Below, piece after piece: positions 46,005 through 56,755 of a stretch of DNA of 64,000 bases. Position 1 is the stretch's first letter; each line of letters starts with the position of its first letter. The DNA is from Halopseudomonas pachastrellae. Its GTDB lineage: Bacteria; Pseudomonadota; Gammaproteobacteria; Pseudomonadales; Pseudomonadaceae. The notes under the pieces are model-generated. The model was not told the DNA's origin and made no database searches. It saw only the letters and a program-made list of their open reading frames with translations. The stretch lies in contig NZ_FOUD01000004.1 in assembly GCF_900114765.1 (NCBI RefSeq), positions 146,522 to 210,521 on the forward strand, written 5' to 3'. The translations under genes and the position numbers were made by a program.

Positions 46005-46394
46005 ATGACGAATCTGAAAAAACTGACTGCTGCCCTGTGTGTTGTGACCCTGAGCGCTGGTGTACCGTTCGCTGTTGCTCAATCCGCTGGCGGTTCCGCC
46101 GGCCAGCAGTACGGTGCTCCCTCGGCAGCGGCCGCAGCAGCGCCGGTGACCGATGAGGACCTGGAGAAATTCGTCACAGCGGAGAAGAAGGTCAACGAAA
46201 TCCGCCAGGAGCTGACTGAAGAGCTGAGCAATGCCGGTGACCAGCAAGAAGCCCAGCAGATGCAGCTGGACGCCCAGGAAGAGATGGTAGAAGCCATTCA
46301 GGACGAGGAGATGGATATCCCTCGTTACAACGAAATCGCCTCGCGCATGCAGACAGACATGGAGCTGCGTCAGCGCGCACAGCAGGTAAACTGA
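46005..46394 (+). CDS. Exported DUF4168-domain protein
   Basis: A 129-residue protein with a signal peptide (LTAALCVVTLSAGVPFAVAQS, cleavage probably after AVA), an Ala/Gly-rich linker (about 27-47) and a helical, very acidic DUF4168 domain (DLEKFVTAEKKVNEIRQEL through YNEIASRMQTD). The function of the domain is not known; it is predicted periplasmic. GAAGGAG precedes ATG 46005. It is a single-gene unit between its sigma-54 promoter and a strong terminator. Confidence 0.82.
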   Translation: MTNLKKLTAALCVVTLSAGVPFAVAQSAGGSAGQQYGAPSAAAAAAPVTDEDLEKFVTAEKKVNEIRQELTEELSNAGDQQEAQQMQLDAQEEMVEAIQDEEMDIPRYNEIASRMQTDMELRQRAQQVN

Positions 46395-46413
46395 TAGCGT
46401 GATCTGAGTTGAG

Positions 46414-46438
46414 AAAAAGGGGCTTCGGCCCCTTTTTT
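46414..46438 (+). terminator. Terminator after the DUF4168 gene
   Basis: AAAAAGGGGC and GCCCCTTTTTT pair around a TTCG tetraloop and end in six T residues. It also stands beyond the 3' end of the LysR gene on the other strand and could serve both. Confidence 0.9.
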
Positions 46439-46447
46439 GGTGCCTTG

Positions 46448-47341
46448 TCAGGGCGTGCTGTATTCCGGGCGCTCGGCCAGCCCGCGTTTGAGGTGGTCAA
46501 CCAGCTGGCGGACCTTGGGCGATAGATGGCGCTGCTGCGGATACAGCGCCCACACGGCGGTATGTGGCGGCTGGTGCTGGGGTAGCAGGGCGCGTAAGGC
46601 GCCGCTACGCAGGTGGCCCTGCACGTAATAGTCCGGCAGCTGGCACAGGCCAAAACCACGCAGCGCCGCTGCCAGCACGGCCTGGCCGCTGTTGCAGCGC
46701 CAGTTGCCCTGTACCCGAACCGGTAGTTCTCGGCCGCGCTGTTGGAAGGTCCAAACATCGCTGCTGCCGATCAGGCAGTTATGCCGGGGCAGCTCCGACA
46801 GGCTGTGCGGCGCGCCGAAGCGCTCCAGATAGGCTGGTGCAGCGCACAGGTACATGTGACGCGGCGCTATGCGGGTGGCGATCAGGCTGGAGTCTTGAAG
46901 GCGGCCAAGGCGAATGGCCAGGTCGTAACTGCCATGCAGCAGGTCGAGGGTCTGGTTGGTGAGGGTCATTTCTACGCGCAGTTGCGGGTGTTGCTGCATA
47001 AAGTCATCGACGATGGGCATGATAAAGCTTTCGCCGTAGGCCACGGCGCAGGTCATGCGCAGCAGGCCTTTGGGCTCGCTGCCGAGATCGGTGATGGCCT
47101 GTAGCGCTTCGTCGCGGGCGTCGATCAGGCGCTGGCAGTGCTGCAGGAAGGTCTGGCCCGCTTCGGTCAGGCTGACGCGGCGGGTGCTGCGGTAGAACAG
47201 GCGGCTCTGCAGCCGATCTTCCAGTCGCGCAATCTGGCGGCTGACGTGGGAGGAGGAAACACCCAGGCGGGTTGCCGCGCCGGTGAAGTGTCCGGTCTCG
47301 GCTACGGCTACAAACTCGTCGATCCCTTCCCAGTTACTCAT
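46448..47341 (-). CDS. LysR-family transcriptional regulator
   Basis: A 297-residue LysR protein with an N-terminal winged helix-turn-helix (VAVAETGHFTGAATRLGVSSSHVSRQIARLEDRL) and a substrate-binding domain. It is divergent from frmA with 121 bases between the starts, the usual layout when a LysR protein controls its neighbour, but frmA genes are not always LysR-controlled. GATTATCC occurs twice in that gap. Confidence 0.85.
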   Translation of the reverse strand: MSNWEGIDEFVAVAETGHFTGAATRLGVSSSHVSRQIARLEDRLQSRLFYRSTRRVSLTEAGQTFLQHCQRLIDARDEALQAITDLGSEPKGLLRMTCAVAYGESFIMPIVDDFMQQHPQLRVEMTLTNQTLDLLHGSYDLAIRLGRLQDSSLIATRIAPRHMYLCAAPAYLERFGAPHSLSELPRHNCLIGSSDVWTFQQRGRELPVRVQGNWRCNSGQAVLAAALRGFGLCQLPDYYVQGHLRSGALRALLPQHQPPHTAVWALYPQQRHLSPKVRQLVDHLKRGLAERPEYSTP

Positions 47342-47357
47342 GCCCGGTTACTCATGA

Positions 47358-48575
<1,218 letters not shown>

Positions 48576-48587
48576 AACGGCAGCTGA

Positions 48588-48672
48588 AAGCTGGAAGTTA
48601 AAAGCTGGAAGCAGGCCGTGCAGATGAGTAGCTATCCGCTCATATCTGCTTTCAGCTTCAAGCTTCCGGCTT
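48588..48672. repeat. Imperfect inverted repeat between frmA and fghA
   Basis: Arms 48588-48614 and 48646-48672 of 27 bases match with about six mismatches; both are built from AAGCTGGAAG/AAGCTTGAAG-type units, a form of purine-rich intergenic repeat common in pseudomonads. It could attenuate or protect the frmA-fghA message. Confidence 0.6.
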
Positions 48673-48712
48673 CGAGCCTTCGTTGGCTTTTACGTCTTTC
48701 CGGAGATTTCTT

Positions 48713-49561
48713 ATGAACGACATTGAACTGGTCAGCGCCAACAAGAGCTTTGGCGGCTGGATGAAGCGTTATCGTCACCGCTCTCAGGTGCTGCACTGCG
48801 ACATGGTGTTTGGCATCTACCTGCCGCCGCAGGCGGATCAGGGCAAGCCCTTGCCGGTGCTGTACTGGCTGTCGGGGCTGACCTGTACTGACGAGAACTT
48901 CATGCAAAAGGCGGGCGCGCAGCGCTTGGCTGCTGAACTCGGCATGGTTATCGTCGCGCCGGACACCAGCCCGCGCGGCGAAGGCGTGCCGGACGATGCT
49001 GAAGGCGCCTATGACTTCGGTCTGGGCGCGGGCTTTTACGTCAACGCCACCGAGCAGCCGTGGGCGCAGCACTACCGCATGTACGACTACGTCGTGCAGG
49101 AGCTGCCGGGGCTGATCGAGGAGCACTTCCCGGTATCGGATCAGCGTTCGATCAGCGGGCATTCGATGGGCGGCCACGGCGCGTTGATCTGTGCGCTGAA
49201 GAATCCCGGTCGCTATCGCTCGGTGTCGGCATTTGCGCCGATCACCAATCCGAGTGATTGTCCTTGGGGACATAAGGCACTGGGGCAGTATCTGGGCAAT
49301 GACCGTGCGGCCTGGAAGGCGTGGGATACCTGTGAACTGCTGGCAGGCGCGACTGAGCGTCTGCCGCTGCTGGTCGATCAGGGCGAGTCCGACAACTTCC
49401 TGGCTGAACAGCTCAAGCCTGAAGCGCTGGAAGCGGCCGCAGCAGCTGCAGGGCACCCGTTGACCCTGCGTCGCCAGCCCGGCTACGACCACAGCTACTA
49501 CTTCATCGCCAGCTTTATTGATGACCACCTGCGTCATCATGCGGCCGCGCTCGGGCTGTAG
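48713..49561 (+). CDS. fghA: S-formylglutathione hydrolase
   Basis: It hydrolyses S-formylglutathione to formate and glutathione. The 282-residue esterase-D family protein has the nucleophile Ser151 in [11 protein letters not shown] and the family block [21 protein letters not shown] 48713 is chosen over a start 30 bases earlier, because MNDIELVS is the usual N-terminus. It works directly after FrmA. Confidence 0.95.
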   Translation: MNDIELVSANKSFGGWMKRYRHRSQVLHCDMVFGIYLPPQADQGKPLPVLYWLSGLTCTDENFMQKAGAQRLAAELGMVIVAPDTSPRGEGVPDDAEGAYDFGLGAGFYVNATEQPWAQHYRMYDYVVQELPGLIEEHFPVSDQRSISGHSMGGHGALICALKNPGRYRSVSAFAPITNPSDCPWGHKALGQYLGNDRAAWKAWDTCELLAGATERLPLLVDQGESDNFLAEQLKPEALEAAAAAAGHPLTLRRQPGYDHSYYFIASFIDDHLRHHAAALGL

Positions 49562-49635
49562 AGCGGCGACCGTGGCCTGTTCCCTGTCATGTCGAGGCGG
49601 TAGAATCGCCGCCATCGACTGACGGGAGACTTCAC

Positions 49636-50112
49636 ATGCGTATTGGCCACGGCTACGACGTTCATCGCTTTGGCGATGGCGATTTCATCACCCTCGGTGG
49701 CGTGCAAATCGCGCATAACCGGGGGCTGGTGGCTCATTCCGATGGTGACGTGCTGTTGCACGCATTGGCTGACGCATTGCTCGGCGCTGCCGCGCTGGGT
49801 GACATCGGCCAGCACTTCCCCGATACCGACCCCGAATTCAAGGGCGCCGACAGCCGCGTGCTGCTGCGTCACGTCATGAGCCTGCTCCGCGAGCGCGGCT
49901 GGAAGGTGGGCAATGTGGACGCCACCATCGTCGCCCAGCGGCCGAAGATGGCGCCGCATATTCCGCTGATGCGCGAGCAGATCGCTGCAGACTTGGGCGT
50001 CGCGCTGGATCAGGTCAACGTCAAGGCAACCACCACTGAAAAGCTCGGCTTCACCGGCCGCGAGGAAGGGATAGCCGTACACGCGGTGGCCCTGTTGCTG
50101 GCCGATGTCTGA
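49636..50112 (+). CDS. ispF: 2-C-methyl-D-erythritol 2,4-cyclodiphosphate synthase
   Basis: A step of the non-mevalonate isoprenoid pathway. The 158-residue protein starts [16 protein letters not shown] with the metal ligands D-x-H, has the [13 protein letters not shown] motif and the later [13 protein letters not shown]. It overlaps truD by 8 bases, the conserved order in proteobacteria. Confidence 0.96.
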   Translation: MRIGHGYDVHRFGDGDFITLGGVQIAHNRGLVAHSDGDVLLHALADALLGAAALGDIGQHFPDTDPEFKGADSRVLLRHVMSLLRERGWKVGNVDATIVAQRPKMAPHIPLMREQIAADLGVALDQVNVKATTTEKLGFTGREEGIAVHAVALLLADV

Positions 50113-51160
50113 GACGCTGCTGGGGCCGCGTGCCTGGGGTGACAGCTGCGGCCGGGCAACGCTAAAGGCAACGCCTGACGATTTCCGCGTCACCGAAGTG
50201 CTGGACATCGCACTCAGCGGGTCAGGAGAGCATCTCTGGCTGCTGCTGGAAAAGCGCGGCCTGAATACCGAAGAAGTCGCCAGGCAACTGGCCCGCGCGG
50301 CCGGTATTTCGCTGCGTAACGTCAGTTACGCCGGGTTGAAGGATCGTCAGGCGGTCACCCGCCAGTGGTTCAGCCTGCAGTTGCCGGGCCGCGCTGATCC
50401 GGATTTCAGTGCGCTGTGGAATGACCAGTTGCGCTGCCTGGAACAGACCCGCCACCAGCGCAAGCTGCAGCGCGGTGCACACAGCGCGAACGGTTTCTTT
50501 ATTCGGCTGACCGACCTGCAGGCCGATAACGCCGAGCTGGATGCGCGGCTGCAGATCATCGCCCGCGAAGGTGTGCCCAATTATTTCGGCCCGCAGCGCT
50601 TTGGTCGCGACGGCAGCAACCTGCACGACGCCCGTCGCTGGGCCGGGCAGGGCGGTTATCCACCTGCGCGTGGCACGCGTTCACGCTTGCTCTCAACCGC
50701 CCGCAGTCTGCTGTTCAATCGCATGCTCGCGGCGCGAGTGGCGGACGGCACATGGAACCGCATTCTGCCCGGTGATTGCCTGGCTTTTACCGATAGCCGC
50801 AGTCACTTTCCGGCCAGCGAACTGGCCGCCGATGATCCGCGTCCGGCGGCGCTGGATCTGCATCCCACCGCATCGCTCTGGGGTGCGGGTTCGTTGGCCA
50901 GTGGTGCGGAAACGGCAGCGCTTGAACAGAAGATTGCCGGTGCTGAGCCAGAGCTGGCTGCCTGGCTGGAAGGGGCAGGGCTGGATCAGGCCAGACGGAT
51001 TTTACGCCTCCCCATTCAGGGACTTACGTGGCATTATCCGTCCACCGATTGTCTCGAACTGGAATTTACCCTGCCTACCGGCTGCTTCGCTACGGCGTTG
51101 CTGCACGAGCTGCTGGAACTCTCCAGTGCCCCCGGTGGCGGGCTGGAAACGGAAAACTGA
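50105..51160 (+). CDS. truD: tRNA pseudouridine(13) synthase TruD
   Basis: It isomerises U13 in tRNA-Glu. The 351 residues contain the TruD catalytic block [14 protein letters not shown] (Asp in G-L-K-D) and [10 protein letters not shown]. It overlaps ispF upstream, and its stop shares one base with the surE start. Confidence 0.95.
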   Translation: MSETLLGPRAWGDSCGRATLKATPDDFRVTEVLDIALSGSGEHLWLLLEKRGLNTEEVARQLARAAGISLRNVSYAGLKDRQAVTRQWFSLQLPGRADPDFSALWNDQLRCLEQTRHQRKLQRGAHSANGFFIRLTDLQADNAELDARLQIIAREGVPNYFGPQRFGRDGSNLHDARRWAGQGGYPPARGTRSRLLSTARSLLFNRMLAARVADGTWNRILPGDCLAFTDSRSHFPASELAADDPRPAALDLHPTASLWGAGSLASGAETAALEQKIAGAEPELAAWLEGAGLDQARRILRLPIQGLTWHYPSTDCLELEFTLPTGCFATALLHELLELSSAPGGGLETEN

Positions 51161-51909
51161 TGCGAATTCTGATTGCCAACGATGATGGTGTGCTGGCGCC
51201 GGGCATCAAGGCCCTGCACGGCGCGCTGGCCGATTATGCCGACTGCGTAGTGGTTGCCCCCGCCGAAGACCGCAGTGGCGCAAGCAGCGCCCTGAGTCTG
51301 GACCGGCCGCTGCGCCCGTTCACGCTGGAGAACGGCTATATCGGGGTCAATGGCACCCCGACAGACTGCGTTCACCTTGGGCTCAATGCGCTGTTTGAAG
51401 ACAGCATCGATATGGTGGTGTCGGGCATCAACCTGGGTGCCAACCTGGGTGACGACGTACTCTACTCCGGCACCGTTGCTGCCGCGCTGGAAGGGCGTTT
51501 TCTGTCGCGCACGGCGATGGCGTTCTCGCTGACCGGTCGCCAGTCGGACAACCTGCCGACCGCCGCGCACTTTGCGCGTCAGATGGTCGAAGCCCATGAC
51601 CAGCTCGACCTGCCGCCACGCACCGTGCTCAATGTTAACGTGCCGAACCTGCCTTTGGAGCACATCAAGGGGGTGCGCTTGACCCGTCTGGGGCACCGCG
51701 CACGCGCGGCCAAACCGGTGAAATGGGTCGACCCGCGTGGCAAGGAAGGTTACTGGATCTCGGTAGCCGGAGATGCCGAAGACGGCGGCGAAGGCACCGA
51801 CTTCCACGCCATCATGCAGGGCTTTGTGTCGGTCACGCCGCTGCGCGTGGACAAGACCATGTATGAAGTCTTCGACCACCTGGAAAATTGGCTGGACGGA
51901 CTGGTTTGA
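51160..51909 (+). CDS. surE: 5'/3'-nucleotidase SurE
   Basis: A metal-dependent nucleoside monophosphate phosphatase important in stationary phase. The 249-residue protein starts [15 protein letters not shown] with the DD metal site, and has V-S-G-I-N-x-G-x-N. ATG 51160 overlaps the truD stop (TGATG). A longer frame inside truD is not used. Confidence 0.96.
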   Translation: MRILIANDDGVLAPGIKALHGALADYADCVVVAPAEDRSGASSALSLDRPLRPFTLENGYIGVNGTPTDCVHLGLNALFEDSIDMVVSGINLGANLGDDVLYSGTVAAALEGRFLSRTAMAFSLTGRQSDNLPTAAHFARQMVEAHDQLDLPPRTVLNVNVPNLPLEHIKGVRLTRLGHRARAAKPVKWVDPRGKEGYWISVAGDAEDGGEGTDFHAIMQGFVSVTPLRVDKTMYEVFDHLENWLDGLV

Positions 51910-51911
51910 GA

Positions 51912-52583
51912 ATGGGACACGACGACCTTTATCGCGCCGGTATCGGCATGACCTCTCAGCGTACGCGCGAGCGGCTGCTCGAGCGCCTGTTCGAGGAAGG
52001 CATCCGCAATCTGCATGTGCTTGAAGCGATCCGTCGAACCCCTCGCCACCTGTTTGTCGATGAAGCGCTGGCCCACCGCGCCTACGAAGATACGGCGTTG
52101 CCGATTGGTCATAACCAGACGCTGTCCCAGCCCTACATCGTTGCCCGCATGACTGAGCTGCTGCTCGGCGGTGGGCCGCTCGACAAGGTCATGGAGGTCG
52201 GCACCGGCTCGGGCTACCAGACCGCCATCCTGGCTCAGGTGGTTGAGCGGGTGTTCAGTGTCGAGCGCATCTACCCCTTGCAGGAAAGGGCCAAGAGCGT
52301 GCTGCGGGACATTAATATTCGTAACGTAGTGTTTCGCCACGCCGACGGCAACTGGGGCTGGCCGCAGTACGGACCCTACGACGCAATACTGGTGACGGCT
52401 GCACCGGCCGAGATTCCGCGTGAACTGCTCGCTCAATTGGCCGATGGCGGCCGCCTGGTGATTCCGGTGGGTGAGCATGAGCAGCATTTGATGCTGGTCG
52501 TGCGCCAGGGCGACGAGTTCATTCATCAGCAGGTCGAGCCGGTGCGTTTTGTGCCGCTGCTGGCCGGCGCCATCCACTCCTGA
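51912..52583 (+). CDS. pcm: Protein-L-isoaspartate O-methyltransferase Pcm
   Basis: It repairs isoaspartyl residues in aged proteins, using S-adenosylmethionine. Motif I is [13 protein letters not shown], preceded by [13 protein letters not shown] 51912 gives 223 residues and lies 2 bases after surE. ATG 51948 ([11 protein letters not shown]) matches the length of the Pseudomonas aeruginosa protein and is an equal candidate. Confidence 0.94.
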   Translation: MGHDDLYRAGIGMTSQRTRERLLERLFEEGIRNLHVLEAIRRTPRHLFVDEALAHRAYEDTALPIGHNQTLSQPYIVARMTELLLGGGPLDKVMEVGTGSGYQTAILAQVVERVFSVERIYPLQERAKSVLRDINIRNVVFRHADGNWGWPQYGPYDAILVTAAPAEIPRELLAQLADGGRLVIPVGEHEQHLMLVVRQGDEFIHQQVEPVRFVPLLAGAIHS

Positions 52584-52605
52584 TCCCTGCCTGCAAGGAC
52601 TCTTT

Positions 52606-53529
52606 GTGAAGGACTATCTGTTTATCTTCCTGCGTGGCGTTGCCATGGGCGCCGCCGACGTGGTGCCCGGTGTGTCCGGCGGCACCATCGCCTTTATCTC
52701 CGGTATCTACGACCGTCTGCTGGCTGCTATTGCGGCCTGTACGCCGGACAAGCTGTTGTGGCTGCTGCGCGGGCGTTTTGCCGATACCTGGCGGGCAGTA
52801 GATGGCCCCTTTCTGGTGACCCTGCTGGCCGGCATTCTGTGCAGCATTCTGTCACTGGCACGGCTAATCACCTATGCGCTGGAACATCATGGTGTGCTGG
52901 TCTGGTCGTTCTTTTTCGGGCTGATTCTGGTCTCTGTTTACCTCGTTGGTCGAGAGATCAAACGCTGGAACGCCTGGACCATCATGGCGGCGGTGGCAGG
53001 TACGCTGTTTGCCTATCTGATAACCGTGGCGGCGCCGCTGAGTCTGAGCGTGACCCCGCTCAACCTGTTCTTTGGCGGTGCCATTGCGATCTGCGCGATG
53101 ATCCTGCCAGGCATTTCGGGCAGCTTCATTCTGCTGTTGCTGGGTCTTTATACCGGCGTGCTGCATGCGGTAAAGAATCTGGAGTTCGGGCTGCTCGGGC
53201 TGTTTGCCCTGGGCTGCGTGGCCGGGCTGTTGAGCTTTGCTCGCCTGTTGTCCTGGCTGCTCAGCCATGCGCGTAATATCACCCTGGCGTTTTTGACCGG
53301 CTTGCTGGTTGGCTCGCTGAACAAGGTGTGGCCCTGGAAAGAGACCCTGACCTGGCGTACCAACAGCCATGGCGAGCAGGTGCCGCTGACCGAGGCCAAC
53401 CTTTGGCCGCAGCAATACAGCCAACTTGTCGGTGAACCCTCACTGTGGCAGGCCGGGTTGGCATTGATGGTGCTCGGCGTGGTATTAGTGTTGCTATTGG
53501 AGTGGTGGGGACGGCGAACGGCGGCCTGA
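52606..53529 (+). CDS. DUF368 membrane protein (PopT-like undecaprenyl-phosphate translocase)
   Basis: A 307-residue protein with about eight membrane helices. The short repeated loops VVPGVSGGTIAF (near residue 18) and ILPGISGSF (near 167) are the DUF368 signature and suggest an internal inverted duplication. DUF368 members were shown in 2023 to recycle the lipid carrier undecaprenyl phosphate across the inner membrane (PopT in Vibrio cholerae). The start is GTG 52606, with AAGGA 7 bases before it. It is inserted in the pcm-nlpD-rpoS order. Confidence 0.85.
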   Translation: MKDYLFIFLRGVAMGAADVVPGVSGGTIAFISGIYDRLLAAIAACTPDKLLWLLRGRFADTWRAVDGPFLVTLLAGILCSILSLARLITYALEHHGVLVWSFFFGLILVSVYLVGREIKRWNAWTIMAAVAGTLFAYLITVAAPLSLSVTPLNLFFGGAIAICAMILPGISGSFILLLLGLYTGVLHAVKNLEFGLLGLFALGCVAGLLSFARLLSWLLSHARNITLAFLTGLLVGSLNKVWPWKETLTWRTNSHGEQVPLTEANLWPQQYSQLVGEPSLWQAGLALMVLGVVLVLLLEWWGRRTAA

Positions 53530-53581
53530 GGGCGCGCCGTTGCGAACCCTGCAGGTGATACTGAACGGGAGCCAGCCTGGA

Positions 53582-54472
53582 ATGGGGCGGTGTGTGCGAG
53601 AGGGGGGGCGGTCTGCGGCGCAGGCCAGAAACCTCACAACTGTGTTTCTGGCGGTCATGTTGACCGCATGCGCCGGTCCGTCCGGTACCGTGCCGATTGA
53701 CGAGCGCGGCCGTGGAGGCCAGCGCGCGCAGTCGGTTACCACCGGAGCGCACACCGTGCAGCGTGGTGAAACCCTCTATCAGATTGCCTTTCGCTATGGC
53801 TGGGACTGGAAAGAACTGGCCAGCAATAACAACTTGCGCGCCCCCTATACCATTTACCCTGGTCAGCGTATCAGCCTGGGTAGACGCTCCGCAGCGCCCA
53901 CCAGCGTGGCCAGCGCACCAACCACCAGCGCTCCAGCGCGTCCCGCCCCGGTGACCAGTGCTCCGGCGGTTACCTCCACGCCGGTCCGCAGTAATACCAC
54001 CAGCACACCCAGCGCGCCCACCACGCGGGCGCCGGCCAGCACTGCCAGTACCAGCAACACGCCGGCAACGGCGCCGGTGATCGCACCCGGTCCGGTCAGC
54101 GCGGCGGGTTGGAGTTGGCCGGCACGCGGCACGCTGCTGGCGCGCTTTCAGTCAAACGGCAGTTTGAATAAAGGGATTGATATTGCCGGGCAATTGGGTG
54201 AGCCTGTCAAGGCAGCGGCTGATGGCGCAGTGGTGTATGCAGGGCGGGGCCTGATTGGCTATGGTGACATGATCATCATCAAGCATGACGAAACCTTCCT
54301 GAGTGCCTATGCACACAACAGCCGGTTGCTTGTGAAGGAAGGGGATCAGGTCAAGGTCGGGCAGGTTATCGCCGAAATGGGCAGCAGCGGCACCGACAGG
54401 GTCAAGCTGCACTTTGAGATACGGCGCAAGGGTCAACCTGTGGACCCGTTGGCGTATTTGCCGCGATCTTGA
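53582..54472 (+). CDS. nlpD: Amidase activator lipoprotein NlpD (LysM and M23 domains)
   Basis: An outer-membrane lipoprotein that activates the cell-division amidase AmiC. The 296 residues have a lipobox LTAC near residue 30, one LysM domain (HTVQRGETLYQIAFRYGW), a Thr/Ser/Ala/Pro-rich linker (about 105-170), and an M23 domain whose first metal ligand is absent (N-K-G-I-D-I-A-G), as in NlpD proteins that activate rather than cut. ATG 53582 with GGGAG upstream is preferred over TTG 53540. A repeat element starts 2 bases after the stop. Confidence 0.92.
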   Translation: MGRCVREGGRSAAQARNLTTVFLAVMLTACAGPSGTVPIDERGRGGQRAQSVTTGAHTVQRGETLYQIAFRYGWDWKELASNNNLRAPYTIYPGQRISLGRRSAAPTSVASAPTTSAPARPAPVTSAPAVTSTPVRSNTTSTPSAPTTRAPASTASTSNTPATAPVIAPGPVSAAGWSWPARGTLLARFQSNGSLNKGIDIAGQLGEPVKAAADGAVVYAGRGLIGYGDMIIIKHDETFLSAYAHNSRLLVKEGDQVKVGQVIAEMGSSGTDRVKLHFEIRRKGQPVDPLAYLPRS

Positions 54473-54474
54473 TG

Positions 54475-54746
54475 TTAGGGTCTGTTGACGTTTCGTTCGC
54501 CCACCTGCCGGAGGCCATTTTTTTGGCCAGGCAAGGCGGAGGAAGCGTAGTGTAGTTGATCTACATAAGCGACCGACAACGTAGCATGGCCGAAAAATGG
54601 CCCCGGCCCTGCGGGCTGCGCCTGTAAGGCCGCCACTCGGCGTCGCTCGTCGCTTATTTGGAATGACCAAACTGCGCTCTTCGCTTCTTGATTGGCGGCC
54701 TTACAGGCAGCAACAGGCGGGCGAACGAAAGGTCAACAGACCCTAG
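54475..54746. repeat. Family 1 repeat, full copy B, between nlpD and rpoS
   Basis: A 272-bp element in the opposite orientation to copy A at 33736-34006, with ends TTAGGGTCTGTTGACGTTTC and, inverted, CTAGGGTCTGTTGACCTTTC. Its two inner hairpins match those of copy A, with paired changes (for example TAAGGCC/GGCCTTA here against TAAAGCC/GGCTTTA there). It starts 2 bases after nlpD and ends 151 bases before rpoS. Confidence 0.9.
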
Positions 54747-54897
54747 GGTGTAATCAGGTCTGACATCCGTCTGTCATTTTTGGCAGGCAGTCTGCTGAAA
54801 AGGCAGGTGGATGGGTAGTTTATTGCAGTCGCGCGGCGTCTTCGCTTTGCCTGCTGCGGCTGTCGAGATACCGCGTTTACTGACTTGGGGCGCGCAT

Positions 54898-55902
54898 ATG
54901 GCAGTTAAAAACAAGAAGCGGCCGGTTAAAGGCCCGTCAGCAGGTGCTACGTCGTCACAGCGAAACATCACGGAAGATGAGGAGGTGCAAGGCATGCCCG
55001 TATCTGTCGAACGTCCCCAGCGTGCAACCCCGCGTAACCACCGCAGGGAGAACGCTTTCGAGTTCACCAAGGAGCTGGATGCTACCCAGCTTTATCTCAA
55101 CGAAATCGGTTTTTCCCCCTTGCTCACGCCGGAAGAAGAGGTGCATTTTGCCCGTCTGGCGCAGAAGGGCGACCCGGCCGGTCGCAAGCGGATGATCGAG
55201 AGCAACCTGCGGCTGGTGGTCAAGATTGCCCGGCGCTACGTCAACCGTGGTCTGACCCTGCTTGATCTGATTGAGGAGGGTAACCTGGGCCTGATTCGCG
55301 CTGTCGAGAAGTTTGACCCCGAGCGCGGCTTTCGCTTTTCGACCTATGCGACCTGGTGGATTCGCCAGACCATAGAGCGGGCGATCATGAATCAGACGCG
55401 CACCATTCGCTTGCCGATTCATGTGGTCAAGGAGCTCAACGTTTATCTGCGTGCCGCCCGTGAGCTGACGCAAAAGCTTGATCACGAACCCTCCCCGGAA
55501 GAAATCGCCCACCTGCTCGACAAGCCCGTCGAAGACGTCAAGCGCATGCTGGGCCTGAACGAGCGGGTGGCTTCGGTCGATATGTCGCTTGGCCCGGACT
55601 CGGACAAGACGCTGCTCGATACGCTGACCGATGAGCAGGGTGGTGACCCCTGCGATCTGCTGCAAGATGATGATCTCAACGCCAGTATCGATCAGTGGCT
55701 CGGGGAGCTGACTGAAAAGCAGTGCGAGGTGGTTACCCGGCGCTTCGGTTTGCGTGGGCACGAAAGCAGCACGCTGGAAGAGGTTGGCCGCGAGATTGGC
55801 CTGACCCGTGAGCGGGTTCGGCAGATCCAGGTTGAGGCGCTCAAGCGGCTGCGCGATATCCTTGAGCAGCATGGCCTGAGCGGCGAGTCGCTGTTCCAGT
55901 AG
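54898..55902 (+). CDS. rpoS: RNA polymerase sigma factor RpoS
   Basis: The stationary-phase and general stress sigma factor. The 334 residues show region 1.2 to 2 ([56 protein letters not shown]), region 3 and region 4 with the helix-turn-helix [27 protein letters not shown]. The N-terminal 55 residues are Lys/Arg-rich and unlike the acidic start of Pseudomonas aeruginosa RpoS. ATG 54898 is chosen; an in-frame ATG at 54811 would add 29 residues with no family match. Confidence 0.95.
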   Translation: MAVKNKKRPVKGPSAGATSSQRNITEDEEVQGMPVSVERPQRATPRNHRRENAFEFTKELDATQLYLNEIGFSPLLTPEEEVHFARLAQKGDPAGRKRMIESNLRLVVKIARRYVNRGLTLLDLIEEGNLGLIRAVEKFDPERGFRFSTYATWWIRQTIERAIMNQTRTIRLPIHVVKELNVYLRAARELTQKLDHEPSPEEIAHLLDKPVEDVKRMLGLNERVASVDMSLGPDSDKTLLDTLTDEQGGDPCDLLQDDDLNASIDQWLGELTEKQCEVVTRRFGLRGHESSTLEEVGREIGLTRERVRQIQVEALKRLRDILEQHGLSGESLFQ

Positions 55903-56070
55903 TACAGGGGCCGCCGTGCCGCGGCTCAGCTACAAGCAGCCAGGAAGCGCAGAGCACCGCGTTTGAGCGGCTACGCTGGTCAGTCTGGCTTGATGCCAGT
56001 CCGCCCGCGGGCCGGTTCACCTTTCTTCGGCGCCCGCCGTCATCACTGCTCAAGACGAGCCGCGTCCGGC

Positions 56071-56097
56071 GCGCGGAATTTATCAGTGTTTCCTTAA
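56071..56097. repeat. Family 2 repeat, end fragment after rpoS
   Basis: GCGCGGAATTTATCAGTGTTTCCTTAA matches one end of the full family 2 element, with a few changes, in the 280-base gap between rpoS and lemA. The rest of that gap shows no gene; a GGA-rich RsmZ-type RNA, often found after rpoS in Pseudomonas, was not recognised. Confidence 0.55.
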
Positions 56098-56182
56098 TCA
56101 GCACTTCATTTATAGTGTGCCCTGTGCTTCGCGCAGCGCAGCGCGCGGCCTTGCGCCTCATTCATGCAAAGGAGATGGGTTG

Positions 56183-56755
56183 ATGGAACTGACGACAGTC
56201 ATTGTGCTGGTGGTGCTGGGTGTAGCCCTGCTGTACGCGATCATGCTCTATAACCAGCTGGTCAGTGTTAAACACGCGGTGAGCCAGGCCTGGTCCAATA
56301 TCGATGTGCTGCTGCGACAACGTCACGACGAGTTGCCCAAGCTGGTAGAGGCCTGCCGGCGTTACATGCAGCATGAGAGTCAGACGCTGGAGCGCGTGAT
56401 TGCCGCCCGCAGCGCGGTGGCCTCTGCTCGAGCAGATGAGGACGTCAAAGGTGTCGGTCGCGCCGAAAGCGTGCTGCGCGCCGGGTTGGGGCAGCTGTTC
56501 GCACTGGCTGAGAACTACCCCGAGCTCAAGGCCAACGAGTCATTTCAGCACCTGCACGAGCGCATCAGTGGGCTGGAGAACGGCATCGCCGACCGGCGTG
56601 AGCTGTACAACGCTGCCGTCAATATCAACAACGTTCGTATCGAGCAGTTTCCGGAGGTGTTGCTGGCGCGCCTGTTCGGCTTCAAGTCTGCCGAGTTGCT
56701 GCAATTCTCTGATGAAGAGAAAGCCGATGTGGATGTGCGGGCGCTGTTTTCGTGA
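56183..56755 (+). CDS. lemA: LemA-family membrane protein
   Basis: A 190-residue protein with one N-terminal membrane helix (about 5-22, VIVLVVLGVALLYAIML) and a helical domain typical of LemA (YNQLVSVKHAVSQAWSNIDVLLRQRHDELPKLVEACRRYM; later FPEVLLARLFGFKSAELL). The function of LemA is unknown; it often lies beside membrane proteases or GIDE-domain proteins. ATG 56183 has AGGAG 9 bases before it. It overlaps the next gene by four bases. Confidence 0.9.
   Translation: MELTTVIVLVVLGVALLYAIMLYNQLVSVKHAVSQAWSNIDVLLRQRHDELPKLVEACRRYMQHESQTLERVIAARSAVASARADEDVKGVGRAESVLRAGLGQLFALAENYPELKANESFQHLHERISGLENGIADRRELYNAAVNINNVRIEQFPEVLLARLFGFKSAELLQFSDEEKADVDVRALFS

Noticed and set aside
54811..54897. 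An RpoS start at ATG 54811
   Set aside because: The extra 29 residues do not resemble RpoS, and ATG 54898 fits the family better, although its ribosome site is weak.
55903..56182. An RsmZ-type small RNA after rpoS
   Set aside because: This is the usual Pseudomonas location, but the series of exposed GGA loops and a terminator could not be found.
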